Assembly: GCF_002265875.1 (NCBI RefSeq) | Contig: NZ_NPFA01000004.1 | Span: forward strand, 147,828 to 211,827 | Length of the DNA stretch: 64,000 nucleotides | Source of the DNA: Marinococcus halophilus | Lineage (GTDB): Bacteria; Bacillota; Bacilli; Bacillales; Marinococcaceae | Direction: 5' to 3' | In this document: piece after piece, positions 8,128 through 16,514 of the stretch | Layout of the letters: every line of letters starts with the position of its first letter | How positions within the stretch are numbered: position 1 is the first letter of the stretch | Translations under genes and position numbers: made by a program | The notes under the pieces: model-generated | The model's input: only the letters and a program-made list of their open reading frames with translations | What the model was told of the DNA's origin: nothing | The model's database searches: none

Positions 8128-9610
8128 GCTCCCTCTCCTTTCCGAAAAACAGCTCCTGCAGTCGCATTTCCCACGGAGCTGTTACTTTTTCTTTTTCATT
8201 TCCCGGCTGCTTACGAACAGGAATAGTACTCCCGCATATATCGCAGCATGGGTCGGGGCGTTTCATTAATGCTTCCCCAAAAACCTGCAACAATAAACGT
8301 CTCCGGCAGGTATTGCTGTTTTCTAACCATTGTACCATAACCTTCAGCTTTTTTTCCTTTTCAAACCGCCGCTGCTGCACCTTTTCTTCCAGGTCTTCAA
8401 GAAGTTCACTTTTTCGTTTTCGGGGATGTTTCTCAAGGTAAAATGCGAGAAAACGGGCAGCGGTCTCTGTCCATCCCAGCTTATTGATCAAGTCGGCAGT
8501 TGTTTCTTCCTGCCGGCTGCTGGCTGCCGTCTCCCAGGCAGCGTCAAGCTCATCCACGGGGGGAAGCTCGGATTCCATCAGCATCTGTGGAATAATAATA
8601 TCCTCCTCCAGGTACAGTACTGTGGCCCATGCCTGCCTTCCGTCCCTTCCCGCTCTTCCGATTTCCTGAATGTAGGATTCTGCATCTTTTGGGAAATGAT
8701 AATGAAGCACAAATTCAACATCAGCTTTATTTAATCCCATGCCAAAGGAGTTTGTACATACTACTACATCCAGATCGCCGTGTAAGAACTGCTGCTGAAT
8801 CATCAGCCTTGCCTCATTATCAAGTCCTCCGTGGTAAGCCTCCACCTGGTGGGCGCTTTCTTCTTGGAGCAGCTTTTTCAATTCTTCACATTTTTTCCGG
8901 CTGGTAACATACACCAGACCGGGGCCCGGGGCGTTCTGGATGATACGGACCAATTCTTTCTTTTTTTCCCGCTCGCTGGTGCATCTTTGAACAAACAGAG
9001 CGATGTTCACCCGGTCCACGGAATGAATATACTCTGCCGGTTCCTCCATCCGCAGCTGCTTTTTAATGTCGAGCTGTACTTCCGGTGTTGCAGTGGCAGT
9101 GAAAGCAGCCATACAAGGATTGCCGACAGCTTCCCGCACCGGCCCGATTTTTAGATAATCTGTCCGGAACTCATGGCCCCACTGCGAAATACAATGGGCC
9201 TCATCCACCACCATCATTACCACATTTACCTCCTTCAAGCGTTCAACAATAAACGGCAGCGAGAGCGCTTCCGGTGAAATATACAAAAGCTTTAATGACG
9301 ACAGCCGGCGGAGCACCCGGGATTTTTCCTCCGGACTCATAAAGCTGTTATAGGCGGCGGCTGCTTTAATGTGTTTTGCCCGCAGCTCCTGAAGCTGGTT
9401 GTCCATCAATGACAGCAGCGGGGAAACAATAAGCGTCAACCCATTTTTCATTAAAGCGGGCAGTTGAAAACAGATGGACTTGCCGCTTCCTGTGGGCAGG
9501 ACAGCCAGAGTATCTGTGCCTTCAAGCAGCTTATCCACGATCGGTTCCTGATACGCACGGAGGGAGGAAAAGCCAAAGTATTTATTCAATGCTTCTGTTT
9601 TTTTGTCCAC
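8120..9610 (-). CDS. recQ: RecQ family ATP-dependent DNA helicase (short, RecS-like)
   Basis: A superfamily 2 helicase of 496 residues from the chosen start. Motifs: LPTGSGKS (Walker A) near 38, DEAHCISQWGHEFR near 130 (DEAH and aromatic-rich loop), and GMGLNKADVE and QEIGRAGRDG in the second RecA lobe. A RecQ zinc-binding region follows, with Cys in NTCRRR and PCCDICG. No HRDC domain follows, matching the short RecS form of B. subtilis. It unwinds 3'-5' in recombination and fork repair. The GTG at 9610 follows a perfect AAAGGAGG by 8 bases; an upstream ATG at 9667 lies inside ypbB without a ribosome site. It overlaps the end of ypbB by 29 bases. Confidence 0.93.
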   Translation of the reverse strand: MDKKTEALNKYFGFSSLRAYQEPIVDKLLEGTDTLAVLPTGSGKSICFQLPALMKNGLTLIVSPLLSLMDNQLQELRAKHIKAAAAYNSFMSPEEKSRVLRRLSSLKLLYISPEALSLPFIVERLKEVNVVMMVVDEAHCISQWGHEFRTDYLKIGPVREAVGNPCMAAFTATATPEVQLDIKKQLRMEEPAEYIHSVDRVNIALFVQRCTSEREKKKELVRIIQNAPGPGLVYVTSRKKCEELKKLLQEESAHQVEAYHGGLDNEARLMIQQQFLHGDLDVVVCTNSFGMGLNKADVEFVLHYHFPKDAESYIQEIGRAGRDGRQAWATVLYLEEDIIIPQMLMESELPPVDELDAAWETAASSRQEETTADLINKLGWTETAARFLAFYLEKHPRKRKSELLEDLEEKVQQRRFEKEKKLKVMVQWLENSNTCRRRLLLQVFGEALMKRPDPCCDICGSTIPVRKQPGNEKEKVTAPWEMRLQELFFGKEREHE

Positions 9611-10637
9611 TCTTCTGTCCTCCTTTTGCCAGCGCAAGCCGGATTGCAAAGTATGTCGTATCGGCATCGAGCTGTTCTTTCAGCGTTTTCAGCTTAAACG
9701 TATCAAGAGATGCAGCCGCCTGGCGTATTGCTTCCTGCTGTTTTGGAGGCACCAGCTGGTCAATGGAAAATTCTTTTATTTCGCCGGCAATTTCCACAAA
9801 ATGATCTTCAATGGTGCTTACCTTTAGCCCTCGGGAACGGGCCACCGCTTCGAGGGTGAAGCCCTTGTTTATGAAATCCAGTGTTTTTTGGGCTGTGACG
9901 GTAAGCTCTGGCGTGCCACCAGTATCAAGACATTCATGAAGCACCGTTTCCGGCTGATTTTCCGCATTTTTTATTAACGTGTGGATGCTTCCCTGAAGCA
10001 GGTAGTCAACTTCCTCCTGTTCCCTGTGCTGCAGGCGTGAAATCTGCTCAGTCGTTTTCCCGAGAATTTCTGCACCTGTGAGCTTGTATACAAAAATAAA
10101 GGCCTGCAGCTCTGTCATGTCACGCAGACAGTCCGCCATTTCCTCATACAGTTTTTTCATGGCAGTATATTTTCCTTCTCCCCACGACGAAAGTTTCTGT
10201 TTTACCCATTGCTGAGACGCATGGTCCTGAATGATTGGAACAAATTGTTTTTTTCGCTGATACAAATGCGACAACGTTTGAATTAAAAGTGCAATCCTTT
10301 TCCAAAACTGATGGCCGGTATCCCGGTAGGCCCACCCGTCAAAGCCTGCTTCCTCCACCAACTTTTCCCACGGGCGCATAGAAGCAGAAATGGATTCAGC
10401 CGGAACGCCCCCAGGTTCGATCCAGCCGCGGTGGTACAAGGAAGCAGTGATGCGTTCAAATTGCAGCTTATCGAGCTTGGGAAGAGCCCCAAATAGATCC
10501 TTTGACTGAAACCACTTCGCGTCTGTGATCGTCTGCGAAGAGCGCTTTCCGGACAAAAGATGATAAGCTGATGCGTCCGTACGTTCTCCGCGGAGCCTTT
10601 TTAATGCTATCAGGATCATTGCCTCTTGAAACAGCAA
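9582..10637 (-). CDS. ypbB: YpbB family helix-turn-helix protein
   Basis: The 351-residue protein matches YpbB, the conserved partner gene of recQ/recS in Bacillales. The C-terminal part (about 255-340) contains a helix-turn-helix of the HTH_40 type with FTLEAVARSRGLKVSTIEDH, the kind also found at the C-terminus of some RecQ proteins. It may assist RecQ on DNA (inference from constant linkage). The start is TTG, with AAGGAAGAGG close upstream and an N-terminus (LFQEAMILIAL) aligning with the family; an internal ATG six codons later is the alternative. Confidence 0.85.
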   Translation of the reverse strand: MLFQEAMILIALKRLRGERTDASAYHLLSGKRSSQTITDAKWFQSKDLFGALPKLDKLQFERITASLYHRGWIEPGGVPAESISASMRPWEKLVEEAGFDGWAYRDTGHQFWKRIALLIQTLSHLYQRKKQFVPIIQDHASQQWVKQKLSSWGEGKYTAMKKLYEEMADCLRDMTELQAFIFVYKLTGAEILGKTTEQISRLQHREQEEVDYLLQGSIHTLIKNAENQPETVLHECLDTGGTPELTVTAQKTLDFINKGFTLEAVARSRGLKVSTIEDHFVEIAGEIKEFSIDQLVPPKQQEAIRQAAASLDTFKLKTLKEQLDADTTYFAIRLALAKGGQKSGQKNRSIE

Positions 10638-10747
10638 TACACCTCTTCCTTTCTATTCGTTCATCAAAATGCCACAAATTAGGCTGTGTGCCGCTTTTCG
10701 TTTCTGTTGAAAAGTTTATCATGAAGAAATACAATATGGAATAGACC

Positions 10748-10776
10748 TTACGACGCTCTTCATACAAGCGTATAAG
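10748..10776 (+). promoter_or_regulatory. Probable SigA promoter of the ferredoxin gene
   Basis: TTACGA and TATAAG separated by 17 bases lie 35 bases before the ferredoxin start. This fits SigA spacing but is only a sequence match. Confidence 0.45.
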
Positions 10777-10810
10777 TTATATAGATTTTTTATGACATGG
10801 AGGGACATAG

Positions 10811-11059
<249 letters not shown>

Positions 11060-11065
11060 GCACTG

Positions 11066-11093
11066 TGCCCCCAGGCTGCTGGGGGTTTTTTTA
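11066..11093 (+). terminator. Terminator after fer
   Basis: The stem CCCCCAG / CTGGGGG with a GCTG-type loop is followed by T7. Confidence 0.88.
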
Positions 11094-11125
11094 CAGATTC
11101 TGTTCCCCGCCTTTCTTCCGTGTTT

Positions 11126-11140
11126 CATTCCTGCTATAAT
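11126..11140 (+). promoter_or_regulatory. Extended -10 promoter of ppa
   Basis: TGCTATAAT is a perfect extended -10 (TGnTATAAT) 41 bases before the ppa start. The -35 region is not clear, as is usual for this class. Confidence 0.5.
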
Positions 11141-11181
11141 GCAGAAGATGTTTACTATACATATTGAAGGAGGAGATTGCC

Positions 11182-11673
11182 TTGGCAGAAAACAAAGAAG
11201 TGGAAGTACTTATTGAAATTCCGACAGGCAGCCAGAACAAATACGAATATGATAAAGACAAAGGGGTCTTTAAACTCGACCGCGTGCTTTTCTCCCCAAT
11301 GTTTTACCCGGCAGAATATGGCTATATTGATGATACTCTTGCACTCGACGGCGATCCGCTTGACGTACTCGTTCTCGTTACTAACCCAACATTCCCAGGC
11401 TGCGTTATCGACGCCCGGGTTATCGGTTACTTAAACATGATTGACGACGGCGATGAAGACCAGAAGCTTCTGGCTGTGCCAACAGAGGATCCTCGTTTTG
11501 AAGGTGTTACTACGCTTGATGATGTGCCTCAGCACAAGCTCGATGAAATCTCCCACTTTTTCCAGACGTACAAGGAACTTGAAAAGAAAACAACTAAAAT
11601 CGGCGGCTGGGAAAACGAAGCAGAAGCGGCCAAGCTTGTGCAGGAATCCATCGATCGTTATAACAATCAGTAA
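11182..11673 (+). CDS. ppa: Inorganic pyrophosphatase, family I
   Basis: The 163-residue soluble enzyme hydrolyses pyrophosphate to phosphate. Family I marks are IPTGSQNKYEYD near the N-terminus, GYIDDT, and the metal-binding signature DGDPLDVLV near residue 60, with EDPRF further on. The chosen start is TTG at 11182, 9 bases after AAGGAGG. The ATG at 11164 overlaps the ribosome site itself and cannot be served by it. B. subtilis uses a family II enzyme instead, so this gene replaces that function here. It takes the place where B. subtilis has ribU, between serA and fer. Confidence 0.93.
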   Translation: MAENKEVEVLIEIPTGSQNKYEYDKDKGVFKLDRVLFSPMFYPAEYGYIDDTLALDGDPLDVLVLVTNPTFPGCVIDARVIGYLNMIDDGDEDQKLLAVPTEDPRFEGVTTLDDVPQHKLDEISHFFQTYKELEKKTTKIGGWENEAEAAKLVQESIDRYNNQ

Positions 11674-11683
11674 TTATTAAGCA

Positions 11684-11724
11684 GGCCGGCAGCGGGATAC
11701 TTTTCTGCTGCCGCCAGTTTTTAT
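11684..11724 (+). terminator. Terminator after ppa
   Basis: CGGCAGC pairs with GCTGCCG across a 13-base loop, and CCAGTTTTTA follows. Moderate strength. Confidence 0.65.
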
Positions 11725-11789
11725 ACATGCGTGTAATTGAAGAGGCTGAACCCCAGTCTCTTTTCGTATTTTCAGCCGCGCCAGGTAAA

Positions 11790-11818
11790 TTGACACTTAT
11801 ACTGGAGTATGATAAAGT
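11790..11818 (+). promoter_or_regulatory. Candidate SigA promoter of serA
   Basis: TTGACA, 17 bases, TAAAGT, about 110 bases before the serA start. I looked for a T-box (a GGGTGGNACCGCG-like element) in this leader and found none. Confidence 0.4.
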
Positions 11819-11927
11819 ACTTCCCAACTACGCATAGACATTTGTCCTCCAGAGATATACATTTGGACATTTAAGTAAAATCGTTAACGAACTTTTTGTG
11901 AATGAACGAACAAGGGAGTGGAGTAAC

Positions 11928-13544
11928 ATGCAGAAAACTATGAACGAAGAAGAAACAGTGACCAGCAATCAGACATTTCGTGTGCTTGTATCCGATTCAA
12001 TGAGCAGCGAGGGGCTTGCCCCGCTGCTTGAAAGCGATCAGGTGCAGTGTGTCCAGCAGCACGTAGACGATGCAGAGGACCCCGGTTCCTTTGACGCTCT
12101 TTTGGTCCGAAGCGGCACCACCGTTACGGCGGAAGTGATGGATTCCATGCCGAACCTTCGCATCGTTGCCCGTGCCGGCGTTGGGGTGGATAATATTGAT
12201 ATCGATGCAGCTACTAAAAGAGGAATTGTGGTAATTAATGCTCCCGACGGCAATACGATCTCCACAGCCGAGCATACATTCGCAATGATGGCTTCACTCG
12301 CCCGGAAAATTCCCCAGGCAAATGCTTCACTTAAATCCGGTGAATGGAACCGTAAGGGTTTCCAGGGTACAGAGCTTCGCGGTAAGACACTCGGTATTGT
12401 AGGCTTTGGCCGCATCGGCTCGGAACTTTCTAAACGGGCGCAGAGCTTTGAAATGAGCGTTATCGTGTATGATCCATTTCTCACAAAGGAACGGGCAAAT
12501 GAAATGGGAGTTGATCTCCGGGACTTTGAAGAACTGCTCGGAGAGGCGGATGTCATTACCGTACATACGCCGCTCACCAAGGATACAAAAGGCATGCTCG
12601 GCCACGAGAACCTCGGCAAAACAAAGCCTGGTGTCATGCTTCTAAACTGCGCCCGCGGCGGTATTATCGATGAAGAAGCACTCGCTCATTACCTTGAATC
12701 CGGCCACGTAGCAGGCGCGGCGCTCGATGTTTATGAAGAAGAACCAGCGAACGAAAATCCGCTCGTCGCATTCGATCAGGTTGTCAGCACACCACACATT
12801 GCTGCTTCTACAAAAGAAGCCCAGCTAAATGTCGCTTCCCAGGTATCTGATGAAGTGCTTCAATTTCTGCAGGGGCTCCCTGCCTTAAACTCCATTAATC
12901 TCCCGACAATGTCAAAAGAAAAGTTCGAAGCTATACGTCCATACTATGAATTTGCCCGCCGCATGGGCAATATTATGTCCCAGAGTGTAAAAACGCCTGT
13001 CCAGGAGTTGAACGTGCGCTACAGTGGCAACGTAACGGATCTGGAAACGTCTATTCTAACCCGTTCCCTGCTGGCCGGCTTTCTACAGAGCCGCATTGAC
13101 GCACCGGTCAACGATGTGAATGCCTCCACGATCGCCAGGGAACGGGGCATTGACTACGGCGAACAGTTCGGCTCCCAGTCGCTGGGTTATTCCAACCTGA
13201 TTAAGGCTACCGTCGAAGGGGAAGGCCGTTCGTTTGCCTTGTACGGCACATACGTAAAGGAATACGGTCCGCGCATTGTGCGCATTAATGACTTTAACGT
13301 CGACTTCTACCCAACCGGTCACCTCATTTATATCCAGCATACGGATAAGCCGGGGGTTATTGGTAAAATGGGCCAAATTCTCGGACGCCATCAGATTAAC
13401 ATCGCCACCATGCAGGTGGGGCGCCGGGAGGAAGGCGGCGAAGCTATCATGATGCTCGCCGTTGACCGTGAAGCCAACCAGGATGTTGTAAAAGACTTAA
13501 CATCCATTGAAGAAATTTCTCTGGCCGATACCATTGAGCTATAG
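11928..13544 (+). CDS. serA: D-3-phosphoglycerate dehydrogenase
   Basis: The 538-residue protein has the long SerA layout. The substrate domain comes first, then a Rossmann NAD domain with GFGRIGSELSKRA near residue 155. The catalytic His lies in STPHIAAST near 292. An ASB regulatory domain spans about 325-455, and a C-terminal ACT domain (HTDKPGVIGKMG near 472) can sense serine. It makes 3-phosphohydroxypyruvate for serine synthesis. The ATG at 11928 follows AGGGAGTGG; the ATG at 11898 has no ribosome site. Monocistronic. In B. subtilis serA is also between fer and resE. Confidence 0.95.
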   Translation: MQKTMNEEETVTSNQTFRVLVSDSMSSEGLAPLLESDQVQCVQQHVDDAEDPGSFDALLVRSGTTVTAEVMDSMPNLRIVARAGVGVDNIDIDAATKRGIVVINAPDGNTISTAEHTFAMMASLARKIPQANASLKSGEWNRKGFQGTELRGKTLGIVGFGRIGSELSKRAQSFEMSVIVYDPFLTKERANEMGVDLRDFEELLGEADVITVHTPLTKDTKGMLGHENLGKTKPGVMLLNCARGGIIDEEALAHYLESGHVAGAALDVYEEEPANENPLVAFDQVVSTPHIAASTKEAQLNVASQVSDEVLQFLQGLPALNSINLPTMSKEKFEAIRPYYEFARRMGNIMSQSVKTPVQELNVRYSGNVTDLETSILTRSLLAGFLQSRIDAPVNDVNASTIARERGIDYGEQFGSQSLGYSNLIKATVEGEGRSFALYGTYVKEYGPRIVRINDFNVDFYPTGHLIYIQHTDKPGVIGKMGQILGRHQINIATMQVGRREEGGEAIMMLAVDREANQDVVKDLTSIEEISLADTIEL

Positions 13545-13552
13545 CAATAGTA

Positions 13553-13585
13553 CAAAAGACGTGCCTGCGGGGGCGTCTTTTTTTA
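13553..13585 (+). terminator. Terminator after serA
   Basis: AAAGACG / CGTCTTT stem with a GC-rich loop, followed by T7. The A-run on the left allows some use by the convergent gene. Confidence 0.8.
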
Positions 13586-14071
13586 TGTGCCTTGCCTTCC
13601 CTGCCTTTTATCCTTTTTTAAATAAATATTAAAATGATAGACGTCCTCCCGCTCGCCCATTGATTCATATAGTGCCACGGCTGGCGCATCCTCCTGGTCA
13701 GCCTGAATGAAAACAGCGGATGCATCAAGGTTTTTAGCTTCTTCCAGTAGAAACCCTAATAGGTTCGTCGCAATTTTCCGTCTGCGGAATTTAACATCTA
13801 CGGCGAGGTCATAAACGTAGATTTCACACGTTTCCTCTTCCAGCTTGTTCATGACGTAGGCCGTGAGACCGGCCACCACCTGTTCGCCCAGGACAGCTGT
13901 ACAAATGATCGTACTCTCGTTTGAGAGCTGCTTTAAAAGGTACGCCTCCGAAGGTTTATTTCCCGTATACATCTCTTCTTCTTCAAATACTTCTGCGTAA
14001 AGCTCGTTTAGTTTCCTCATTTGTTTCAGACTGTTCTCATTGTTCTTTAAACGTTGATAAATGATCAACAT
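13583..14071 (-). CDS. GNAT acetyltransferase resembling AAC(3)-I aminoglycoside acetyltransferases
   Basis: A 162-residue GNAT enzyme. Its second half closely follows the AAC(3)-I layout. VVAGLTAYVMNK is followed by EIYVYDLAV, then RRRKIATNLL (the acetyl-CoA loop). FIQADQEDAPAVALYESMG comes next, and REDVYHFNI closes the domain. The AAC(3)-Ia equivalents as I remember them are EIYIYDLAV, RRQGIATALI, ALYTKLG and REEVMHFDI. The middle of the CoA loop reads RRRKIAT rather than the usual Q/RxxGxG/A, so the Gly is replaced by Lys. The substrate could be an aminoglycoside or another amine. Monocistronic. The family call is firm; drug modification is only a possibility. Confidence 0.78.
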   Translation of the reverse strand: MLIIYQRLKNNENSLKQMRKLNELYAEVFEEEEMYTGNKPSEAYLLKQLSNESTIICTAVLGEQVVAGLTAYVMNKLEEETCEIYVYDLAVDVKFRRRKIATNLLGFLLEEAKNLDASAVFIQADQEDAPAVALYESMGEREDVYHFNIYLKKDKRQGRQGT

Positions 14072-14111
14072 AAGAAAATACCTCCCAGAACAAGTCCTTT
14101 TGCGTTAATGA

Positions 14112-14140
14112 TAGCAAAAAGGACGGGCCGCAGCCCGCCA
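14112..14140 (-). terminator. Probable terminator of the 14153 gene
   Basis: Minus-strand hairpin GCGGGC TGCG GCCCGT followed by CCTTTTTGC. Stem of 5-6 bp, moderate. Confidence 0.5.
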
Positions 14141-14152
14141 TTTTTAGCTTTT

Positions 14153-14587
14153 TCATGATTTCGGCCACAAATAGCCAAGCAGCTCATTAAGCTGTTTCTC
14201 ACGGTTTTCTTTCAAATAGTCATCGCCTCTCCGGGTAATAAACGCATGCTTTCCGTCCTTTTGAATCCACTGCTTTTGCATGGCCATCTGCTCTAAAAAG
14301 CAGTAGATAAAAATATTTTTCGTTTTTGTATGCTTGCCGTGCCTTTCTAATCTTAAAGACTTCTCCATGACTTTCCAGAAGCGCCGGTGGATATGACCGT
14401 CCTCATCGAGCCGGATACGTTCGTGAACCCTTATTCGGATCAGAAAAAACAAACATGCCTCCAGCAGCCAGTTATCCCGTGCTACAGATCCGGACTGCTC
14501 GTTCAGCCAGCGGAGCAGTCCGACATCAATGAAAATATCCTCTCCACTCAGCTGGGTTTGAATAGTCCGGGCCGAAAGCTGCTTCAT
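14153..14587 (-). CDS. Conserved hypothetical protein (144 aa) at the end of the cobalamin operon
   Basis: I do not recognise this 144-residue protein. It is rich in Arg, Lys, Trp and Leu, with no membrane segment. The C-terminal half (about 75-135: FIYCFLEQMAMQKQWI, then an ITRRGDDYLKEN turn) has the feel of a winged-helix domain, but no clear recognition helix is visible. Its start overlaps the end of the adenosyltransferase gene by 4 bases (ATGA type), so it is translated with the B12 genes. A terminator follows. Confidence 0.6.
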   Translation of the reverse strand: MKQLSARTIQTQLSGEDIFIDVGLLRWLNEQSGSVARDNWLLEACLFFLIRIRVHERIRLDEDGHIHRRFWKVMEKSLRLERHGKHTKTKNIFIYCFLEQMAMQKQWIQKDGKHAFITRRGDDYLKENREKQLNELLGYLWPKS

Positions 14588-15171
14588 TGCTTGTTCTCCC
14601 TCTCCTTCTCAGTAGTGAATACCTTCGCACTTCGTTCATATTCAACATCTGTTTTTCCTGCGCGGCTATTGGCAATTCTTGCGGCACTAAACAAGTAGTC
14701 CGACAGACGGTTCACATACATAAGAACCGGGACGGGCACATCTTCATTTTCTCCTGCCCGCACAAGCTCCCGCTCGGCCCGCCGGCATACAGTGCGGGCA
14801 AGGTGAAGCTCTGCTGACAGCGACGTTCCGCCCGGAAGAATAAATTTTTGCAGTGGCGGTGCTTCTTCCGTGTACTCATCAATTCGGTTTTCAAGCCATA
14901 CCACGGTGGAATTATCAACTTTGCGTACCGCCTCTGCCCTTATGTCAGCGACATCACTGCCACAGTCAAATAATTCATGCTGAATACGCTCAAGATCTGT
15001 CTGCAGATCCCTCCCGCTTTTTTCCTCCGCCGCCAACAATGCCGCTTTACCAATTAATGCGTTTACTTCTTCAAAGCTTCCAAACGCTTCAATCCGTGCA
15101 TCACCTTTGTTTCTTTTTCCGCCCACCACGGAGGTATCACCGCGGTCTCCCTGCCTCGTGTACAGCTTCAT
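14584..15171 (-). CDS. PduO-type cob(I)alamin adenosyltransferase
   Basis: The 195-residue protein belongs to the PduO-type corrinoid adenosyltransferases (YvqK in B. subtilis). TRQGDRGDTSVVGG at the N-terminus binds ATP phosphates, and CRRAERELV with the LFSAARIAN helix completes the trimer active site. It transfers adenosyl from ATP to cob(I)alamin, making the coenzyme form. It follows the BtuD-like gene by 14 bases in a yvrA-yvrB-yvrC-yvqK-like operon. The ATG at 15171 has GAAAGG at 8 bases; the GTG at 15180 abuts the ribosome site. Confidence 0.9.
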   Translation of the reverse strand: MKLYTRQGDRGDTSVVGGKRNKGDARIEAFGSFEEVNALIGKAALLAAEEKSGRDLQTDLERIQHELFDCGSDVADIRAEAVRKVDNSTVVWLENRIDEYTEEAPPLQKFILPGGTSLSAELHLARTVCRRAERELVRAGENEDVPVPVLMYVNRLSDYLFSAARIANSRAGKTDVEYERSAKVFTTEKERENKQ

Positions 15172-15185
15172 GTTTTTCACCCTTT

Positions 15186-16514
15186 CTATCCGAAATCCGA
15201 ATTGTAGTCATCTAACAATGATTCTATCAATTCTCCGATGTGAAGGTAGTGCCAATGTAACTGTTCTTCCGAAAATGTTTCATTCTTTTTTACTGGTGCT
15301 GTCACCATGATCTCTTCCAGCGCCCGGAGGGAAAGCCCGGTATTTGTATGGTAATACATCCATTCAAATGCTTTCCGCTGTATGTACAGCTGCAAGGCTG
15401 AAATTTCCTGGGCCGGCCACCCTTCTGCCATATGGAGCCACAAAAAGCACGACCGCCCAGCCCCAAACACAGCCTCCCGGGGGCCTGAGCTTTTTTTCCA
15501 TATGCGCATCCCCGGCGAAAAGTGAATGATGTGAGCTGACCGCCTCCTCAGTCCATCCTCGAAAATATGCAGATCTCCATTTATTTTATCCACTGATAAC
15601 ACGGTGCCGTAAACCAGCTTTTTTAACGAAGGAGCATACACATTTAATGTTACGCTCGAAACCGCCTGGCATTGATCCGGTGTTTCCGACCATGACAGCG
15701 GGACATTCAAAATATTGTCTTCCTGCTTGGGAGGGCGCCAGTACACGGCTGGTGCTTTTATTTCATGCTGCAGACTGACACGAATATCAGCCTGGTACAC
15801 TTCCGAAAGCCGGCGTTCGTCAAAAACAGCCGCCGGTTCATCGAACGCTTCCACCCTGCCCTCCGAGAGCATCAACACCCGGTCGCAGTAAAGAGCGGCC
15901 GCCTGAATATCGTGCATCACAACTATCACAGTTCGGTTTTGTTCCGAAGCCCAGCTGCGGATGTAATTCAACAGCTCAATACGATAGTGAATATCCAGAT
16001 GGTTGGTCGGCTCATCGAGCAGAAGACATTCCGGTTCCTGTGCCAGCAGTCTTGCGAGCAGTACCCGCTGTTTTTCGCCCCCGCTTAATGCGTGGAACGA
16101 ATGGAATCTTTTGGTCCAGACGTGCATTTGTCGCATAGCATTCTGAATCACTTGTTCATCTTTTTTATTATTTGCTGCCGGCCACCAGCTTTTTTGATAG
16201 GCGTATCTTCCCATTTCTACGACCTGGCGGGCCGAATAGGCCGCCGCTAATTCATCAAACTGCGGCAGGTAGGCGACAGTTTTAGCTCGTTCGGAAGAAG
16301 TGAACGAGTTCAAAGGTTTATCTTTATACTGAATACTTCCCGACCATGCCTCATGCAGGCCGGCCATCACGCGGAGCAGTGTGGACTTTCCACTGCCGTT
16401 CGGACCGACAACGCCAACCATTTCTCCCGCCCCGGCCATAAAGGAAACCCGGTCGACTACCGTGCTGCTTTTCCCGTAACCTGCAGTTATATTTTCGACT
16501 TGAACTTCCGACAT
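15186..16514 (-). CDS. Cobalamin ABC transporter ATPase with C-terminal extension (YvrA-like)
   Basis: A 442-residue protein. Residues 1-255 are a BtuD/FhuC-type ATPase: GPNGSGKST (Walker A), LSGGEKQR (signature), CLLLDEPTNHLD (Walker B). About 185 further residues follow that are not part of the ATPase. They include a VYAPSLKKLVYGTV segment and a helical end with EISALQLYIQRKAFEW. B. subtilis YvrA is of similar length. In some Bacilli a CbiZ amidohydrolase is fused to BtuD, but I cannot confirm CbiZ motifs here. The start is the ATG of a TAATG overlap with the permease gene; a GTG three codons earlier is the alternative. Confidence 0.85.
   Translation of the reverse strand: MSEVQVENITAGYGKSSTVVDRVSFMAGAGEMVGVVGPNGSGKSTLLRVMAGLHEAWSGSIQYKDKPLNSFTSSERAKTVAYLPQFDELAAAYSARQVVEMGRYAYQKSWWPAANNKKDEQVIQNAMRQMHVWTKRFHSFHALSGGEKQRVLLARLLAQEPECLLLDEPTNHLDIHYRIELLNYIRSWASEQNRTVIVVMHDIQAAALYCDRVLMLSEGRVEAFDEPAAVFDERRLSEVYQADIRVSLQHEIKAPAVYWRPPKQEDNILNVPLSWSETPDQCQAVSSVTLNVYAPSLKKLVYGTVLSVDKINGDLHIFEDGLRRRSAHIIHFSPGMRIWKKSSGPREAVFGAGRSCFLWLHMAEGWPAQEISALQLYIQRKAFEWMYYHTNTGLSLRALEEIMVTAPVKKNETFSEEQLHWHYLHIGELIESLLDDYNSDFG

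Noticed and set aside
11674..11927. Possible T-box or serine-responsive leader before serA
   Set aside because: No T-box consensus or specifier hairpin could be found; only a promoter match and the ppa terminator are visible.
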